64,000 bases of DNA from Ruegeria sp. EL01 (GCF_900313035.1 NZ_OMPS01000042.1:1-64000); one strand, 5' to 3'; shown: positions 26,081 to 34,961, numbered from the stretch's first letter. A program made the numbers and translations. Notes: generated from the sequence alone by a model not told the origin.

Positions 26081-27183
26081 GCCGCAAACGCAGAATGTTT
26101 GACATTGACATGCCTGCCATGGATGACATCCCGGTTGGCAAGGTTCCGGACAAGGTTCTGGAAAAGCGACGTGGTCCCATGGCAGCAGCGATTTCGGAAA
26201 ACGCGGATGCGTTGCGGGATCAGCAATCGACCGAAGATTCCATCCGCGAAGAAAATGACCGCCTTGCGCATGAACTGGTTCGGCTGCGGTCCGAGGGCCT
26301 TGTGACCGAGCATGTTGCGTTGTCGGATGTTGTCACAGACAAACTCGCCCGCGACCGTAAAGCGGGGCCCGACCCCGAATTGGAAGAACTGAAGGACTCC
26401 ATTCGAGATATTGGACTATCCAACCCTATTCGGCTTGAGCGACGCTCTGATGGTCGTTTTGATCTGATTCAGGGCATGCGACGCTTGTCCGCCTATCGTG
26501 CGCTGCGCGAGGATACCGGCGACGCTCGGTATGACCAGATTCCTGCCGGTATCTCTGACGCGACTGACCTGAACAACAGCTATCGGCGCATGGTGGATGA
26601 AAACCTGATCCGCAAGGATATCTCATTTGCCGAGATGGGGGCGCTGGCGCGGGCCTATTCCGAGGATCCGGCAAATGACTGCCCGGATGCGGACAAGGCG
26701 GTGGCGGTGCTTTTCAAGTCGGCCAGTTACACCAAACGAAGCTACATCCGGGCCTTTGCAAGTCTGTTGATGATGTTGGACAAGGTGCTGAAACACCCCA
26801 ACGACATCCCGCGTAATTTGGGCGTGGAGCTCAAGCGCAAGATTGATGCGAACCCTGAATTGGTGCCTCAAATCAGCACCGTTTTCATGAGCGAACCGGA
26901 TCGGGACGGCCTGCGGGAGGTTGCACTGTTGCGCAGTTTCGTAACATCCGAGGCGGCAGCCGCGCCAAAGCCGTCCACAAGCGGCCCAAGCAAGACGCGT
27001 CGTGCGAAAACAACATTTCAGGTGTCCGGGCGGGCAGGGGTCGCAAAATGCTCCGCCTCAAGCGGCCGGATTGAGTTGCGGTACGATTTGGATTTTACCC
27101 GGGTTGACCGGGCAAAGCTTGAGCAGGCCATAGCAACACTAATCGACAAATTGCAGGAAGAGGATGATCTTACCCACGGGTAA
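26077..27183 (+). CDS. parB: Plasmid partition protein ParB
   Basis: A 368-residue ParB-family centromere-binding protein. The ParB/Spo0J nuclease-like N-domain spans about residues 70-165 (LEELKDSIRDIGLSNPIRLERRSDGRFDLIQGMRRLSAYRAL). A KorB-type helix-turn-helix follows (KDISFAEMGALARAYSED). The C-terminal stretch ends in a helical dimerisation region (DFTRVDRAKLEQAIATLIDKLQEED). It is translationally coupled to parA. Its last codons and stop lie in the third copy of the palindrome. Confidence 0.93.
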   Translation: MSRKRRMFDIDMPAMDDIPVGKVPDKVLEKRRGPMAAAISENADALRDQQSTEDSIREENDRLAHELVRLRSEGLVTEHVALSDVVTDKLARDRKAGPDPELEELKDSIRDIGLSNPIRLERRSDGRFDLIQGMRRLSAYRALREDTGDARYDQIPAGISDATDLNNSYRRMVDENLIRKDISFAEMGALARAYSEDPANDCPDADKAVAVLFKSASYTKRSYIRAFASLLMMLDKVLKHPNDIPRNLGVELKRKIDANPELVPQISTVFMSEPDRDGLREVALLRSFVTSEAAAAPKPSTSGPSKTRRAKTTFQVSGRAGVAKCSASSGRIELRYDLDFTRVDRAKLEQAIATLIDKLQEEDDLTHG

Positions 27184-27184
27184 G
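27169..27184. repeat. parS-like palindrome, copy 3 (parB end)
   Basis: CTTACCCACGGGTAAG spans the last codons and the TAA stop of parB. With the copies at 24660 and 25756 it brackets the partition operon: one upstream, one inside, one at the end. Confidence 0.75.
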
Positions 27185-27212
27185 AACTGAGCCCTACTGC
27201 CGACACGCAAGC

Positions 27213-27241
27213 AAAGCGCCGGGTCATAACCCTGGCGCTTT
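27213..27241. terminator. Hairpin between convergent parB and recombinase genes
   Basis: AAAGCGCCGGGT pairs with ACCCTGGCGCTTT (one bulged A) around a four-base loop. It lies 30 bases after the parB stop and 9 bases before the end of the convergent recombinase gene, so it probably ends transcription from both sides. Only short T-runs follow. Confidence 0.65.
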
Positions 27242-27249
27242 CACGTTTC

Positions 27250-28314
27250 TCACCCCAACAGATGGGCTGCGGGGTTATCCGCAATATCGACATCATCATA
27301 ATATTTCTGCGCCTGGGCCATGGAACGGTGCAGCGACAGGCGCATGGCGGCCTGGATCGGGGCACCGTCCAGCGCGGCCTGGGTCAGAAAGCCCGAGCGT
27401 AGCCCATGGGGCGAGGCGAACTCCGCTGGCAATCCAGCGAGCCTCAACCTGTGTTTGACGATCTGGTAGATCGCATCCGGGCTGAGCCGGCGTTTCAGTA
27501 CCCGGTCGGCTTTGGAGATCGGCCGGAACAGCGCTCCATCCGTGATCTGCCCAACCTCGATCCAATGCACCAGCGCCTGTGCCGCGCGGCCTTTGAGCAC
27601 CAGCCGTGGGGTTTCGCCTTTGCTCGTGGTCTTGGTCTCCAGCAACGACAGCCAGATGAGGCCTTTGTCGCCGAATTCTTTCAGCGACAGGTCCTCGCGC
27701 ATCAGCCCGGTGATCTCCGACCGGCGGCGGCCACCGCTGGCCCAGCCCAGCATCAGGATGGCGCGGTCGCGGCAATCCCGGCGGGACCCCCGACAGGTGG
27801 CCAGCAACTGCTCGAGCACATCGCGGGTGATCGGATGGGAAGATTTCGGGGCAGGGGGCCGGGCGGCGGCACGGCGCGCCTTGGACCGGGCTTGTTTGAC
27901 TTGCGGGGCGCCGAAGGGGCTGTTCAGGTTCTTCATCCGGTGAAACGCCAGCCAGGAGGCGATGCGCCGATCCAGCGTCGACGGGGCAGGGCAGGCGAGG
28001 GATCGGCGCAGCCCCTGAGCAATTAGCGCTTCCGCGGTTTCGCGCGCCACATCCGTTTCTGGTGCGTCATTCAGATCGCGGGCGTGATCGAGAATGAAGG
28101 CGAGGGCGGTGGCCTCAGATTCCGGCCAGTCCAGCGTCGCTGCGAACCGCGCGGACTTCCAGGCGGTGACATAAAGCAGATCCCGTTCATATGCCCGCAA
28201 CGTGTTGGCGGGTGTGCCGCGCACATACAGATCGGTGAGCGCGTCCTGGTCCGCGTCTGACAGGGTAGGGGAGGCGGCGGGGAGATAGGGTGCAGGGGCT
28301 GTCATGGGGCGCAT
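27250..28314 (-). CDS. Tyrosine recombinase / phage-type integrase
   Basis: A site-specific recombinase of about 354 residues. An N-terminal SAM-like DNA-binding domain (about 20-130) is followed by the catalytic domain. Arg is in GWASGGRRRSEITGL, the H-x-x-R box is HGLRSGFLTQAAL, and the nucleophile Tyr is in LHRSMAQAQKYYDD. The frame opens at a TTG at 28341, but the ATGs at 28314 and 28305 are more likely starts. Its position beside parAB suggests resolution of plasmid multimers or integration; no obvious core site was recognised. Confidence 0.87.
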   Translation of the reverse strand: MRPMTAPAPYLPAASPTLSDADQDALTDLYVRGTPANTLRAYERDLLYVTAWKSARFAATLDWPESEATALAFILDHARDLNDAPETDVARETAEALIAQGLRRSLACPAPSTLDRRIASWLAFHRMKNLNSPFGAPQVKQARSKARRAAARPPAPKSSHPITRDVLEQLLATCRGSRRDCRDRAILMLGWASGGRRRSEITGLMREDLSLKEFGDKGLIWLSLLETKTTSKGETPRLVLKGRAAQALVHWIEVGQITDGALFRPISKADRVLKRRLSPDAIYQIVKHRLRLAGLPAEFASPHGLRSGFLTQAALDGAPIQAAMRLSLHRSMAQAQKYYDDVDIADNPAAHLLG

Positions 28315-28513
28315 TTTGCACCGCTTCGCGGCAAAAATCAATTATACGTAATAAGCGATACTTATCGGATGTTATGATGATTTCTGAGGAAGGCAAATGT
28401 AACGAGCAAAAGTAGAGAATTATGAGCGTAAAGCGGGCATGGCTCCTAAGATCACTGTAAAACTCGATTCGGCACTAAAGAAAGTCCGAGATTGCCTTCA
28501 GGGTTCTGTCGCA

Positions 28514-29334
28514 GGATCTGTTGCAAACTTTTGACTGTTGACGCTCATAAGTGCTTCGAGTGATTGGATATCGAAATATTGAAGTCGAAAGTTTGTTTTT
28601 ATGATCTCTTTCAAAGGCGCGCAGTATCCGAAAAATGTGATCCTCTTCGCAGTGTTCTTCTATGTCCGATACGGTGTGTCATATCGCGAGCTGGAAGAGA
28701 TCATGCATGAGCGAGGTGTTGCAGTAGATCACACGACGCTGAACTGCTGGGTGACGCGGTATGCTGGCGCAATCGCTGAAGCGGCGCGTCGTCGAAAGGG
28801 GCCGTGCGACCGCTCCTGGAGAATGGACGAAAATTACATCAAGGTGAAAGGCAACTGGGTCTATCTCTATCGAGCTGTCGACAAGCACGGCAAGACGCTT
28901 GATTTCATGCTTTCGCAGCGTCGAAACAAACCCGCGGCCACCAAATTCTTCGCCCGTATGCTGGAGTTCAACGGCCTTCCGAGAAAGATTGTCATCGACA
29001 AAAGTGGAGCTAACACCGCTGGCCTCAAGGCCATCAACAAGATGCTGAAAGGTTTTGGTTGCCCGGTCCCAATTGAAATGGTCAGGCGAAAATACTTGAA
29101 CAACATCGTGGAACAGGACCATCGTTTCATCAAAAGACGAACCCGCCCGATGCTCGGCTTCAAGTCTTTTGCTTCGGCATCAGCGACTCTGGCTGGCATC
29201 GAGGTCGCGCACATGACCCGTAAAGGCCAGTTCACACCAAGACTCTGTCCGTCTCGTCAATTCTCCGAGTTGGCAATCTGAACCTGAAGCGATCGCAGAT
29301 CTATTTGGCTGACCTAAAACTTTGCAACGAAACC
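28514..29334 (+). mobile_element. IS6-family insertion sequence, apparently complete
   Basis: An element of about 820 bp. The left terminal repeat GGATCTGTTGCAAACTTTTG (from 28514) matches the right one, read on the minus strand from 29334 as GGTTTCGTTGCAAAGTTTTAG. The eight flanking bases differ (CTGTCGCA and GGTTCGGG), so there is no target duplication, as expected after IS6-mediated rearrangement. Just outside the left end, GGTTCTGTCGCA (28502-28513) itself looks like another IS6 tip. Confidence 0.8.
28601..29281 (+). CDS. IS6-family transposase
   Basis: A 226-residue DDE transposase. A short N-terminal zinc-finger-less helix-turn-helix region (YREL EEIMHERGVAVDHTTLNCWV) is followed by the catalytic residues: D in SWRMDENYIKV, D in KIVIDKSGAN and E in NNIVEQDHRFIKRR. 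Length and motifs match intact IS6/IS26 relatives. It fills the element; promoter and terminal repeats lie just outside. Confidence 0.92.
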   Translation: MISFKGAQYPKNVILFAVFFYVRYGVSYRELEEIMHERGVAVDHTTLNCWVTRYAGAIAEAARRRKGPCDRSWRMDENYIKVKGNWVYLYRAVDKHGKTLDFMLSQRRNKPAATKFFARMLEFNGLPRKIVIDKSGANTAGLKAINKMLKGFGCPVPIEMVRRKYLNNIVEQDHRFIKRRTRPMLGFKSFASASATLAGIEVAHMTRKGQFTPRLCPSRQFSELAI

Positions 29335-29426
29335 GGTTCGGGGTCGGCAAACCGGGACATGGCGCTTGCACAGTAAAGACGCGGGACAATCCTGCCGCTC
29401 CAAATATGATTTAAAGGTCGGCTTAC

Positions 29427-30797
29427 CTACCCAATCAAGCTGAGCCTTGCTTCTGAAATTGCATCCAGCGTTTGCTTAATGTCTCGGTCGGACGTTGCCC
29501 ACGAGGACACTGAAAACCGGATCGCTTCTCTTCCTTGCCAGTTGGTCGGGCCAAACCATGCCTTGCCGCTCTTTTGAACATGTGCCGCCAGCTTTGCCGA
29601 CCAGCCTGCGCTGTTTGGCAGGGTCGCAACCACTTGGTTCAGGACGACATCATTGAGCACTTCGAACCCTTGATCTCGCAACCCATCCGCCAAAGTTCGC
29701 GCATGGCGACAGCACCGGTCAATCAATTCTTGCAAGCCTTCACGCCCTAACGAATGCAGAGCGGCCCAAACCTCCACAACTCGGGCCGACCGAGAGAATT
29801 CCGGCACCATGTCCTTGGGTGCAGCCTTTCCACCTACCTTGAGATACGGCGCTTGTGTTGCCATTGCCTCATGAACGGCAGTCGGATGCTTACAAATTGC
29901 CAAGCCGCATTCGTAAGGCGTGTTGAGCCATTTATGACCGTCCACGACCCAGCTATCCGCGCCATCATACCCTTCAAGCTGCTCTGACGTTGAGGTGGAT
30001 GCCGCGGCCCATAGGCCAAACGCACCATCAACGTGAACCCATGCGCCATTGGAATTGGCAACGATGTCCGCGATAGGGTCGCTTGCTCCTGAATTGACAT
30101 TGCCCACCTGCGCCAAAATGATCGTGCTGTCGTCAGGCTTGGGCATCTGAGCGACGTCTAATCGACCTTGACTGTCACACGGCACCCATTCAATCGCTTC
30201 CGTACCAATCCCCAGCAAGGTGAGTGCCTTTAGAACTGTGACATGGCTTTGCGCACCCGCGATAATTCTGATGCATGGTGCGCCCCATAGGCCCTGTTTT
30301 TGAACATCCCATCCGTTGCGTTCCAAGATGGTATGTCTCGCGCCTGCCAGACATGTGAAATTCGCCATCGTCGCGCCAGTGACAAAGCCGACGCTACTCT
30401 TGTCGGGCAGGCTAAGTATATCGAGAACCCATTTGGCGACAACCTGTTCCAGCTTGACGCCGATCGGGCTGGTCGCGTTATTAAACACGACCTGATCCCA
30501 TGCGCTCGCCAGCATGCGCGCGCCCAAAGATGCAGGTAACGTGCCCCCCACGACGAGCCCAAAAAACCGCCCACCCGTCGTCGCGGTTGTGGCGGGTGAA
30601 CCGAGCCTATCAAGCAATCGTAGTGTTTCGTTTGGGTCTCCGGCACTCGTCGGCATCGGCCTGTCGAAATCGTCCAAACCAGCAACGGCGATTTCCGTAG
30701 GAGCAACATTTCTATCATAGATGGTCTCAAGATAGGCATTCGCCAGATCGGATGACAAAGACAGCGTTTCGCGCGATTGCTTTAGAGTGTTGGACAC
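29427..30797 (-). CDS. PLP-dependent group II decarboxylase (aromatic/diaminobutyrate type)
   Basis: A 456-residue decarboxylase of the DOPA/tryptophan/diaminobutyrate family. The PLP Lys is in VVDGHKWLNTPYECG, with the cofactor-binding segment GFVTGATMANFTCLAGAR and AWVHVDGAFG. These enzymes turn amino acids into amines, and some relatives act on non-protein amino acids; the substrate is not determinable. It diverges from an ArsR regulator with a palindrome between them, so this is probably a self-contained, effector-regulated unit. Confidence 0.87.
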   Translation of the reverse strand: MSNTLKQSRETLSLSSDLANAYLETIYDRNVAPTEIAVAGLDDFDRPMPTSAGDPNETLRLLDRLGSPATTATTGGRFFGLVVGGTLPASLGARMLASAWDQVVFNNATSPIGVKLEQVVAKWVLDILSLPDKSSVGFVTGATMANFTCLAGARHTILERNGWDVQKQGLWGAPCIRIIAGAQSHVTVLKALTLLGIGTEAIEWVPCDSQGRLDVAQMPKPDDSTIILAQVGNVNSGASDPIADIVANSNGAWVHVDGAFGLWAAASTSTSEQLEGYDGADSWVVDGHKWLNTPYECGLAICKHPTAVHEAMATQAPYLKVGGKAAPKDMVPEFSRSARVVEVWAALHSLGREGLQELIDRCCRHARTLADGLRDQGFEVLNDVVLNQVVATLPNSAGWSAKLAAHVQKSGKAWFGPTNWQGREAIRFSVSSWATSDRDIKQTLDAISEARLSLIG

Positions 30798-30818
30798 AGT
30801 ATATCTCCATAGAAGTTA

Positions 30819-30834
30819 ATCTATATAGTTAGAT
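30819..30834. promoter_or_regulatory. ATCTA/TAGAT palindrome, probable ArsR operator
   Basis: ATCTATATAGTTAGAT (ATCTA-N6-TAGAT) lies in the 43-base gap between the decarboxylase and arsR starts. A further ATATCTAT copy touches the arsR ATG. ArsR proteins usually bind imperfect palindromes over their own promoters. Confidence 0.55.
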
Positions 30835-30840
30835 ATCTAT

Positions 30841-31158
30841 ATGACTGATGCGTCAACACTGGACATTCTCAAAGCACTTGGGAACGAGAACCGGCTGCAA
30901 ATCCTGACATGGATACTTTCGCCGACAGATCACTTTCTCAAGCAAAAGGACGGTGACCTTGTGGAAGACGGCGTTTGTGTAGGTTTCATCACGCAAAAAA
31001 TTGGCTTGAGCCAGCCGACCGTGACGTCCCACATGAAAATTCTGGCTGAGGCTGGGCTGGTCACATCCAAACAAATAAAGAACTGGGTCTTTTACAAACC
31101 TGATCGCACGCGGATCGCGCGCGCTGTTTCTCAGCTAGGGGCAGATCTAAATCTGTAA
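30841..31158 (+). CDS. ArsR-family transcriptional regulator
   Basis: A 105-residue winged-helix regulator (ILKALGNENRLQILTWIL, then FITQKIGLSQPTVTSHMKILAEAGLVTSKQ). No metal-binding CxC or CVCD motif is seen, so it is probably of the non-metal ArsR kind, perhaps sensing an amine or amino acid linked to the divergent decarboxylase. The ATG lacks an upstream purine-rich site; the transcript may be leaderless. Confidence 0.85.
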   Translation: MTDASTLDILKALGNENRLQILTWILSPTDHFLKQKDGDLVEDGVCVGFITQKIGLSQPTVTSHMKILAEAGLVTSKQIKNWVFYKPDRTRIARAVSQLGADLNL

Positions 31159-31246
31159 GTCGGACTTTTGCTGCTATGCGGAAGCTGGCAGCAGGTAGAC
31201 CGACATTGGGATGAGTGAAGGTCGAGCCGCTCATGTTGGCAGGCTG

Positions 31247-32089
31247 CTACTCATACCAGTTCCTGATGGCGTCGCAAATCGCATCGGGCGCATCTTCTTG
31301 AATGAAATGTCCTACGTCGGGAAGCGAGATGTCGCGATGGTTCGGAAAGGCAGCCCGAAAGCGGTTGCGCTCATATTTTTTGAACGCAAAGTCGCTGTCT
31401 CCCCACAAAAGCAGCGCCGGTCTATCCGATATCATCGGAAGTCGTGCCTCAACGCCGCTCAGGAAATCACGCGCCGCGGTAAGTTGTTTAGGGAAAACAT
31501 GTGTTCGGCGCCGCGAGGCCCGACTCTTGAATGGGGCCAGATACATACGCCAAACGGCATTGGACAGGGGTGATACAACCCCAAAAGTAAAGAACCACCT
31601 AAGGACACCATTAAACGCAGTTGCACTCAGACGGCCTGGCAAACCACCCATGATGGCCGAGAAGGCACGGGGTCCAAACCGCGTGAAAGGCCAGGCAAAT
31701 GTGTTTCCAATGATCAGCCGGCTGACGGTCTCTGGCCGATTCTGTGCCAGATATAGACCGATCGGACCGCCCCAATCCTGCATCATAACCCCGGCATCTC
31801 TCAGCCCCAGTTGATCGACAAACTCAGCTTGTTCTTGCGCGGTAAACCCAAACCCCGCCCTTGCCCGCGACAAACCAAACCCCGGAGGATCGGGCGCAAT
31901 GCATCTGAAATGTCCGCGCAGCCCAAGAATGATATTGCGGTAGAGAAAGGACCAAGCTGGATTGCCATGTAAGAGGATGAGGGTAGGGCCGCTACCCTCA
32001 TCAACATAGTGAATATGCGACCCGTCGCTCAGATCCATCGCGTGGGACTGGAACGGATACAGCTCCGGGTCGGGACGGAAATCAGCCAT
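31247..32089 (-). CDS. Alpha/beta hydrolase, haloalkane-dehalogenase-like
   Basis: A hydrolase of about 280 residues from the ATG at 32089. The oxyanion segment HGNPAWSFLYR (residues 41-51), the Asp nucleophile in MMQDWGGPIGL (D105, with the halide-stabilising Trp106), the acid in LLLWGDSDFAF and the His in VGHFIQEDAP fit haloalkane dehalogenases (probably subgroup III). The family cleaves C-halogen bonds hydrolytically. It overlaps the upstream carbonic-anhydrase gene by 8 bases. An epoxide-hydrolase role is less likely because of the Asn/Trp pair. Confidence 0.82.
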   Translation of the reverse strand: MADFRPDPELYPFQSHAMDLSDGSHIHYVDEGSGPTLILLHGNPAWSFLYRNIILGLRGHFRCIAPDPPGFGLSRARAGFGFTAQEQAEFVDQLGLRDAGVMMQDWGGPIGLYLAQNRPETVSRLIIGNTFAWPFTRFGPRAFSAIMGGLPGRLSATAFNGVLRWFFTFGVVSPLSNAVWRMYLAPFKSRASRRRTHVFPKQLTAARDFLSGVEARLPMISDRPALLLWGDSDFAFKKYERNRFRAAFPNHRDISLPDVGHFIQEDAPDAICDAIRNWYE

Positions 32090-32630
32090 CTTCGTCACGC
32101 AGGTCCGCCAATGTCCGGTCCGGTAAAATTTCTCTTACAAGGCCGGTTTCGACATCGTAGAGCATGGCCGCAACCGAAATAGAGCTTGGCAGATAGGGCG
32201 CGTCTCGCAGTCGATTGACATCTTCAATCAGGTTTTCTTCCTGATTGGTGATTGCGTTGCTGGACACATCAACCTTGGTTCTGTCTTGCAGGTGGGCACG
32301 AAACTCTGGATCTGCAAAGGCCTGTGCGCCGCATTTGGTATGTTCCATCAGGACAATTCTGAAACTCGCTTCCGCGGCCCCAGTCATCTTTGCGACCAAA
32401 GCGGCAAGCGAGGTTACTTCGTCGATGAAGGCGGGCGTGAGCCGTCCGCCATTGTTGCGAAAGACCACAGCATCGCCAAGCTCAAGGCCCAGAACATGGG
32501 CCGGGTCAACGCGCGCGTCGATACAGGTCAAGATCAAGGTGCCGAGCTTGGGCGGCGCGGGCATATCGCCTTGGTCGAACGTTTCAGCGAAGGTGCGGTT
32601 GCGGTCCAGAAGCAGCGTGGTTCCGTCCAT
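32082..32630 (-). CDS. Beta-type carbonic anhydrase-like protein
   Basis: A 182-residue beta-carbonic anhydrase fold. Zinc ligands are visible as Cys36 (LTCIDARVDP, with the Asp38-Arg40 dyad), His97 and Cys100 (MEHTKCGAQ). It would catalyse CO2/bicarbonate interconversion in the cytoplasm. The overlap with the dehalogenase-like gene suggests joint expression, possibly for pH or CO2 handling of a decarboxylating or acid-producing pathway (inference). Short relatives without carbonic anhydrase activity exist, so the assignment is structural. Confidence 0.82.
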   Translation of the reverse strand: MDGTTLLLDRNRTFAETFDQGDMPAPPKLGTLILTCIDARVDPAHVLGLELGDAVVFRNNGGRLTPAFIDEVTSLAALVAKMTGAAEASFRIVLMEHTKCGAQAFADPEFRAHLQDRTKVDVSSNAITNQEENLIEDVNRLRDAPYLPSSISVAAMLYDVETGLVREILPDRTLADLRDEDG

Positions 32631-32674
32631 GGGGTATCTCCTTTGCGGTGGGTTGCTGGGGATGAGGGTGTGGG

Positions 32675-33764
32675 TCAGGTGCGTGGTTCATCAGGCCCAG
32701 GTTGAAGTAGAAGGCGGCCATCGGCGGCTGCGGCTTGCCACTGAGCGTTCTGGTGGCCCAGCAAGGGGGCGGCCAAGTGCGCTGGCCCTTCAAATGAAAG
32801 TTCACTTCGAAAGTTCGGAGCAGGGGTGGCAAGCATCTTGATCAGGAAGCCTACGGAACCAAGCAGGGATCTGTCGCGAACATTGGGCGCAAGTCGAGTT
32901 GCATCTGCGGCATAGCGCTCTGCTGTCACAGCGAAGTTTTCAGGCGGTGATCCAGTCAGTGTTTCGACGTGGTTCGTGGGTGCGCCAATAGCAAAGGCTC
33001 CGCTGCGGATTTCTTCGGCATAGTGGCGCAGGTTGTAGGAATCGAAATCAGAGAACCCCATGGCGCGGGCGGCTTTGGAGAACATCCTGAAGCTGATATT
33101 CTGGTATTTGACGCGGCGACCAAAGACGTTACTCAGGATACCCGCCACATCCGACCCGCTCAGCAACTCAGGCCCGGTTGGCCGCCAGGATGTGCCGAAA
33201 TACTGGTTCGGATCATCGAGGAGCACCGCCGCACACCGGGCAATGTCACGCTCCAACACTGGTGCGTTTTTGCCATCGCCGAATGGCAGGGGCAGCACGC
33301 CCAGTTTGCGCGTCACAGGCGTGGTCAGCAGATAGGTGAAAGCAAAGATGCCCGGGTTCAGATGGATAATGCCGACATCGGGCATCCAGCGGGCCACATT
33401 GTTCGCGGGTCAGCATGAACGGGTGTTGCGGGCTTGGGTTCCAACCCGAAAGCAGCACAAGCGCCTCAATTCTTACCTCATGTGCCGCCAGGCAGGTCAG
33501 CATGGTGTTGTGCAGAAGATGCGGGGCAAAGGGTGGGATGTGGAATACCCTAGACACGCCTGTCATCGCCTTCACCACATCAGAATAGTCGAAAAGATTG
33601 CCGACAAAAATCTCCGCACCGAGAGTTTTAAACACTTCTGACCGCGTGTCGTTTCAGTGAACAAAGGCCCGAACCGGGTAGCCAAGTTCCAACAGAAGTT
33701 TGACCGCATCACGGCCGACCCGCCCCGCGGCAGAGGTTACAAGAATTTTTGACTTGGGCGACAT
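32675..33764 (-). pseudogene. Broken NmrA-like NAD(P)-binding reductase
   Basis: Reading from an ATG at 33764 gives MSPKSKILVTSAAGRVGRD, a Rossmann start of an NmrA/SDR-type protein. After PVRAFVH the frame has a TGA (33654-33656), probably from CGA, and then continues in the same frame (NDTRSEVFKTLGAEIFVGNLFDYSDVV). A frameshift near 33400-33415 moves the rest (VARWMPDVGIIHLNPGIFAF onward) to another frame ending at 32675. One nonsense mutation and one frameshift make an active product unlikely. It lies between the carbonic-anhydrase gene and a divergent TetR gene. Confidence 0.85.
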
Positions 33765-33790
33765 AGCGAACCTTTAGATGACAATTGAAA

Positions 33791-33820
33791 TCTAAAAGGT
33801 TAGATGATGTGTAGCATCTA
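33791..33820. promoter_or_regulatory. Inverted repeats before tetR-like gene
   Basis: TCTAA-AAGG-TTAGA (33791-33804) and AGATG-N8-CATCT (33803-33820) overlap in the divergent gap between the NmrA-like pseudogene and the TetR gene. They are plausible operators for this TetR protein, whose original target was probably the now broken reductase operon. Confidence 0.5.
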
Positions 33821-33849
33821 TAAAGTCAACCCCATGGGAGAGATGCAGA

Positions 33850-34404
33850 GTGCCCAGAATGTCAGAAGCCGAGAAACAGAAGTCTCACGAACGGATTCTG
33901 GCTGCCGCTGCGGACCTGATTCGGGAAAAGGGGATCGAAACGACCAGTGTTGCCGAAGTGATGAAGACGGCCGGCATGACGCATGGTGGCTTCTATCGCC
34001 ATTTTGCTGACAAGGATGAACTGGTGCGGGCGGCTTTTCGGAAGGCCGTCGATGATGTTGTTCATGGTATCGCGACGGCGGAAAGCACGCGGGCGCGAGA
34101 GGCAGCCCTGAAAGCCTATGTCGACACTTACTTATCGCTAGATCACGTCAGGAACAGGAAAGCGGGGTGTCCAATGGCCGCCCTTGGATCCGAGCTTGTG
34201 CGAGGCAGCGAAGACACCAGTCACGAAACAGCAAAGGCCGTGCGCCATGTCGCGTCGTTGCTAGGGAACACTGGGGCACCAGATGACGGGTTGGTACGGC
34301 TGTCTTTATTGGTTGGCGCGGTCACTCTGGCGCGTTTGGCGGAGGATGGTCAACAGTCAGAAGCAATTTTGAAAGCAGCGGGAGTGGCCTATGATCGGCT
34401 GTAG
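33850..34404 (+). CDS. TetR/AcrR-family regulator
   Basis: A 184-residue TetR regulator starting at a GTG preceded by GGGAGAG at good spacing. The N-terminal helix-turn-helix is complete (RILAAAADLIREKGIETTSVAEVMKTAGMTHGGFYRHFADKDEL) and the C-terminal ligand domain contains the KAGCPMAALGSEL segment seen in regulators of electrophile or reductase genes. It diverges from a decayed NmrA-like reductase and may now be without a functional target. Confidence 0.85.
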   Translation: MPRMSEAEKQKSHERILAAAADLIREKGIETTSVAEVMKTAGMTHGGFYRHFADKDELVRAAFRKAVDDVVHGIATAESTRAREAALKAYVDTYLSLDHVRNRKAGCPMAALGSELVRGSEDTSHETAKAVRHVASLLGNTGAPDDGLVRLSLLVGAVTLARLAEDGQQSEAILKAAGVAYDRL

Positions 34405-34435
34405 GCAACCACCCCGCAGCAATTTCTATTGCAGG

Positions 34436-34735
34436 TTAAGCAGCCTGGGTGAGAACACAAACGTCATATCGGCAAAAAGCCTTGTCCTTAACCCCTTGCA
34501 ACGCGATGTAGTCTGGGTGTTCAAACACCATCTTTAGGGCCTGATCATCGGGATACTCGACAATGGAAACATAGTGTGGAAGCTCGGAACCAGACAGGCT
34601 CTGTGAAACTTCGTAGCGGCTGATCAACCGCGCGCCTGCGGCCTGCATGAGCGGCGCCACAACCGACAGGTATGTTTCAAGAGCCTCGTTGCCATCGGCT
34701 TTCAGTGATGTCATCGCGAGAACAGCTATTGTCAC
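34436..34735 (-). CDS. DUF1330-type dimeric alpha/beta-barrel protein
   Basis: A protein of about 99 residues of the DUF1330/ABM-like fold (TYLSVVAPLMQAAGARLISRYEV, HYVSIVEYPDDQALKMVFEHPDYIALQ). The frame is open to 34777, but the GTG at 34735 has GGAGAG at 7 bases and begins the barrel strand directly. The function is unknown; members are small cytoplasmic proteins found beside catabolic or stress genes. It converges with the TetR gene. Confidence 0.8.
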   Translation of the reverse strand: MTIAVLAMTSLKADGNEALETYLSVVAPLMQAAGARLISRYEVSQSLSGSELPHYVSIVEYPDDQALKMVFEHPDYIALQGVKDKAFCRYDVCVLTQAA

Positions 34736-34934
34736 CTTCAACTCTCCTTGCCTGTTTTCTTGCGGGATCTCACGCAATCATCTCTGGTCGAACTATGGTC
34801 ACATGAAGCAGCCTGAATCTATGGCCGCGGTCGCGACGATGTAAGAACGACCATGGACGCCTTCTGATCCTAGGTAGGCCTATTTCTAAGATCTGAGTTC
34901 TATGTTCTTGTTTGTGTGTGATAATTTTCTTGGT

Positions 34935-34961
34935 TGTCACAAGTCGAAAGCCTCAAACGTC
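34935..34961 (+). promoter_or_regulatory. ECF41-type promoter upstream of hydrolase-ridA unit
   Basis: TGTCACA (34935-34941), 16 bases, CGTC (34958-34961), 36 bases before the ATG of the hydrolase gene at 34998. The words match the -35/-10 pair I recall for ECF41 sigma factors. The same pair with the same spacing occurs at 37788. Confidence 0.75.

Noticed and set aside
28440-28530. Short frame MAPKITVKLDSALKKVRDCLQ running into the IS6 end
   Set aside because: It could be the start of a gene cut by the element, but no ribosome site or continuation after the element was found; too short to support.
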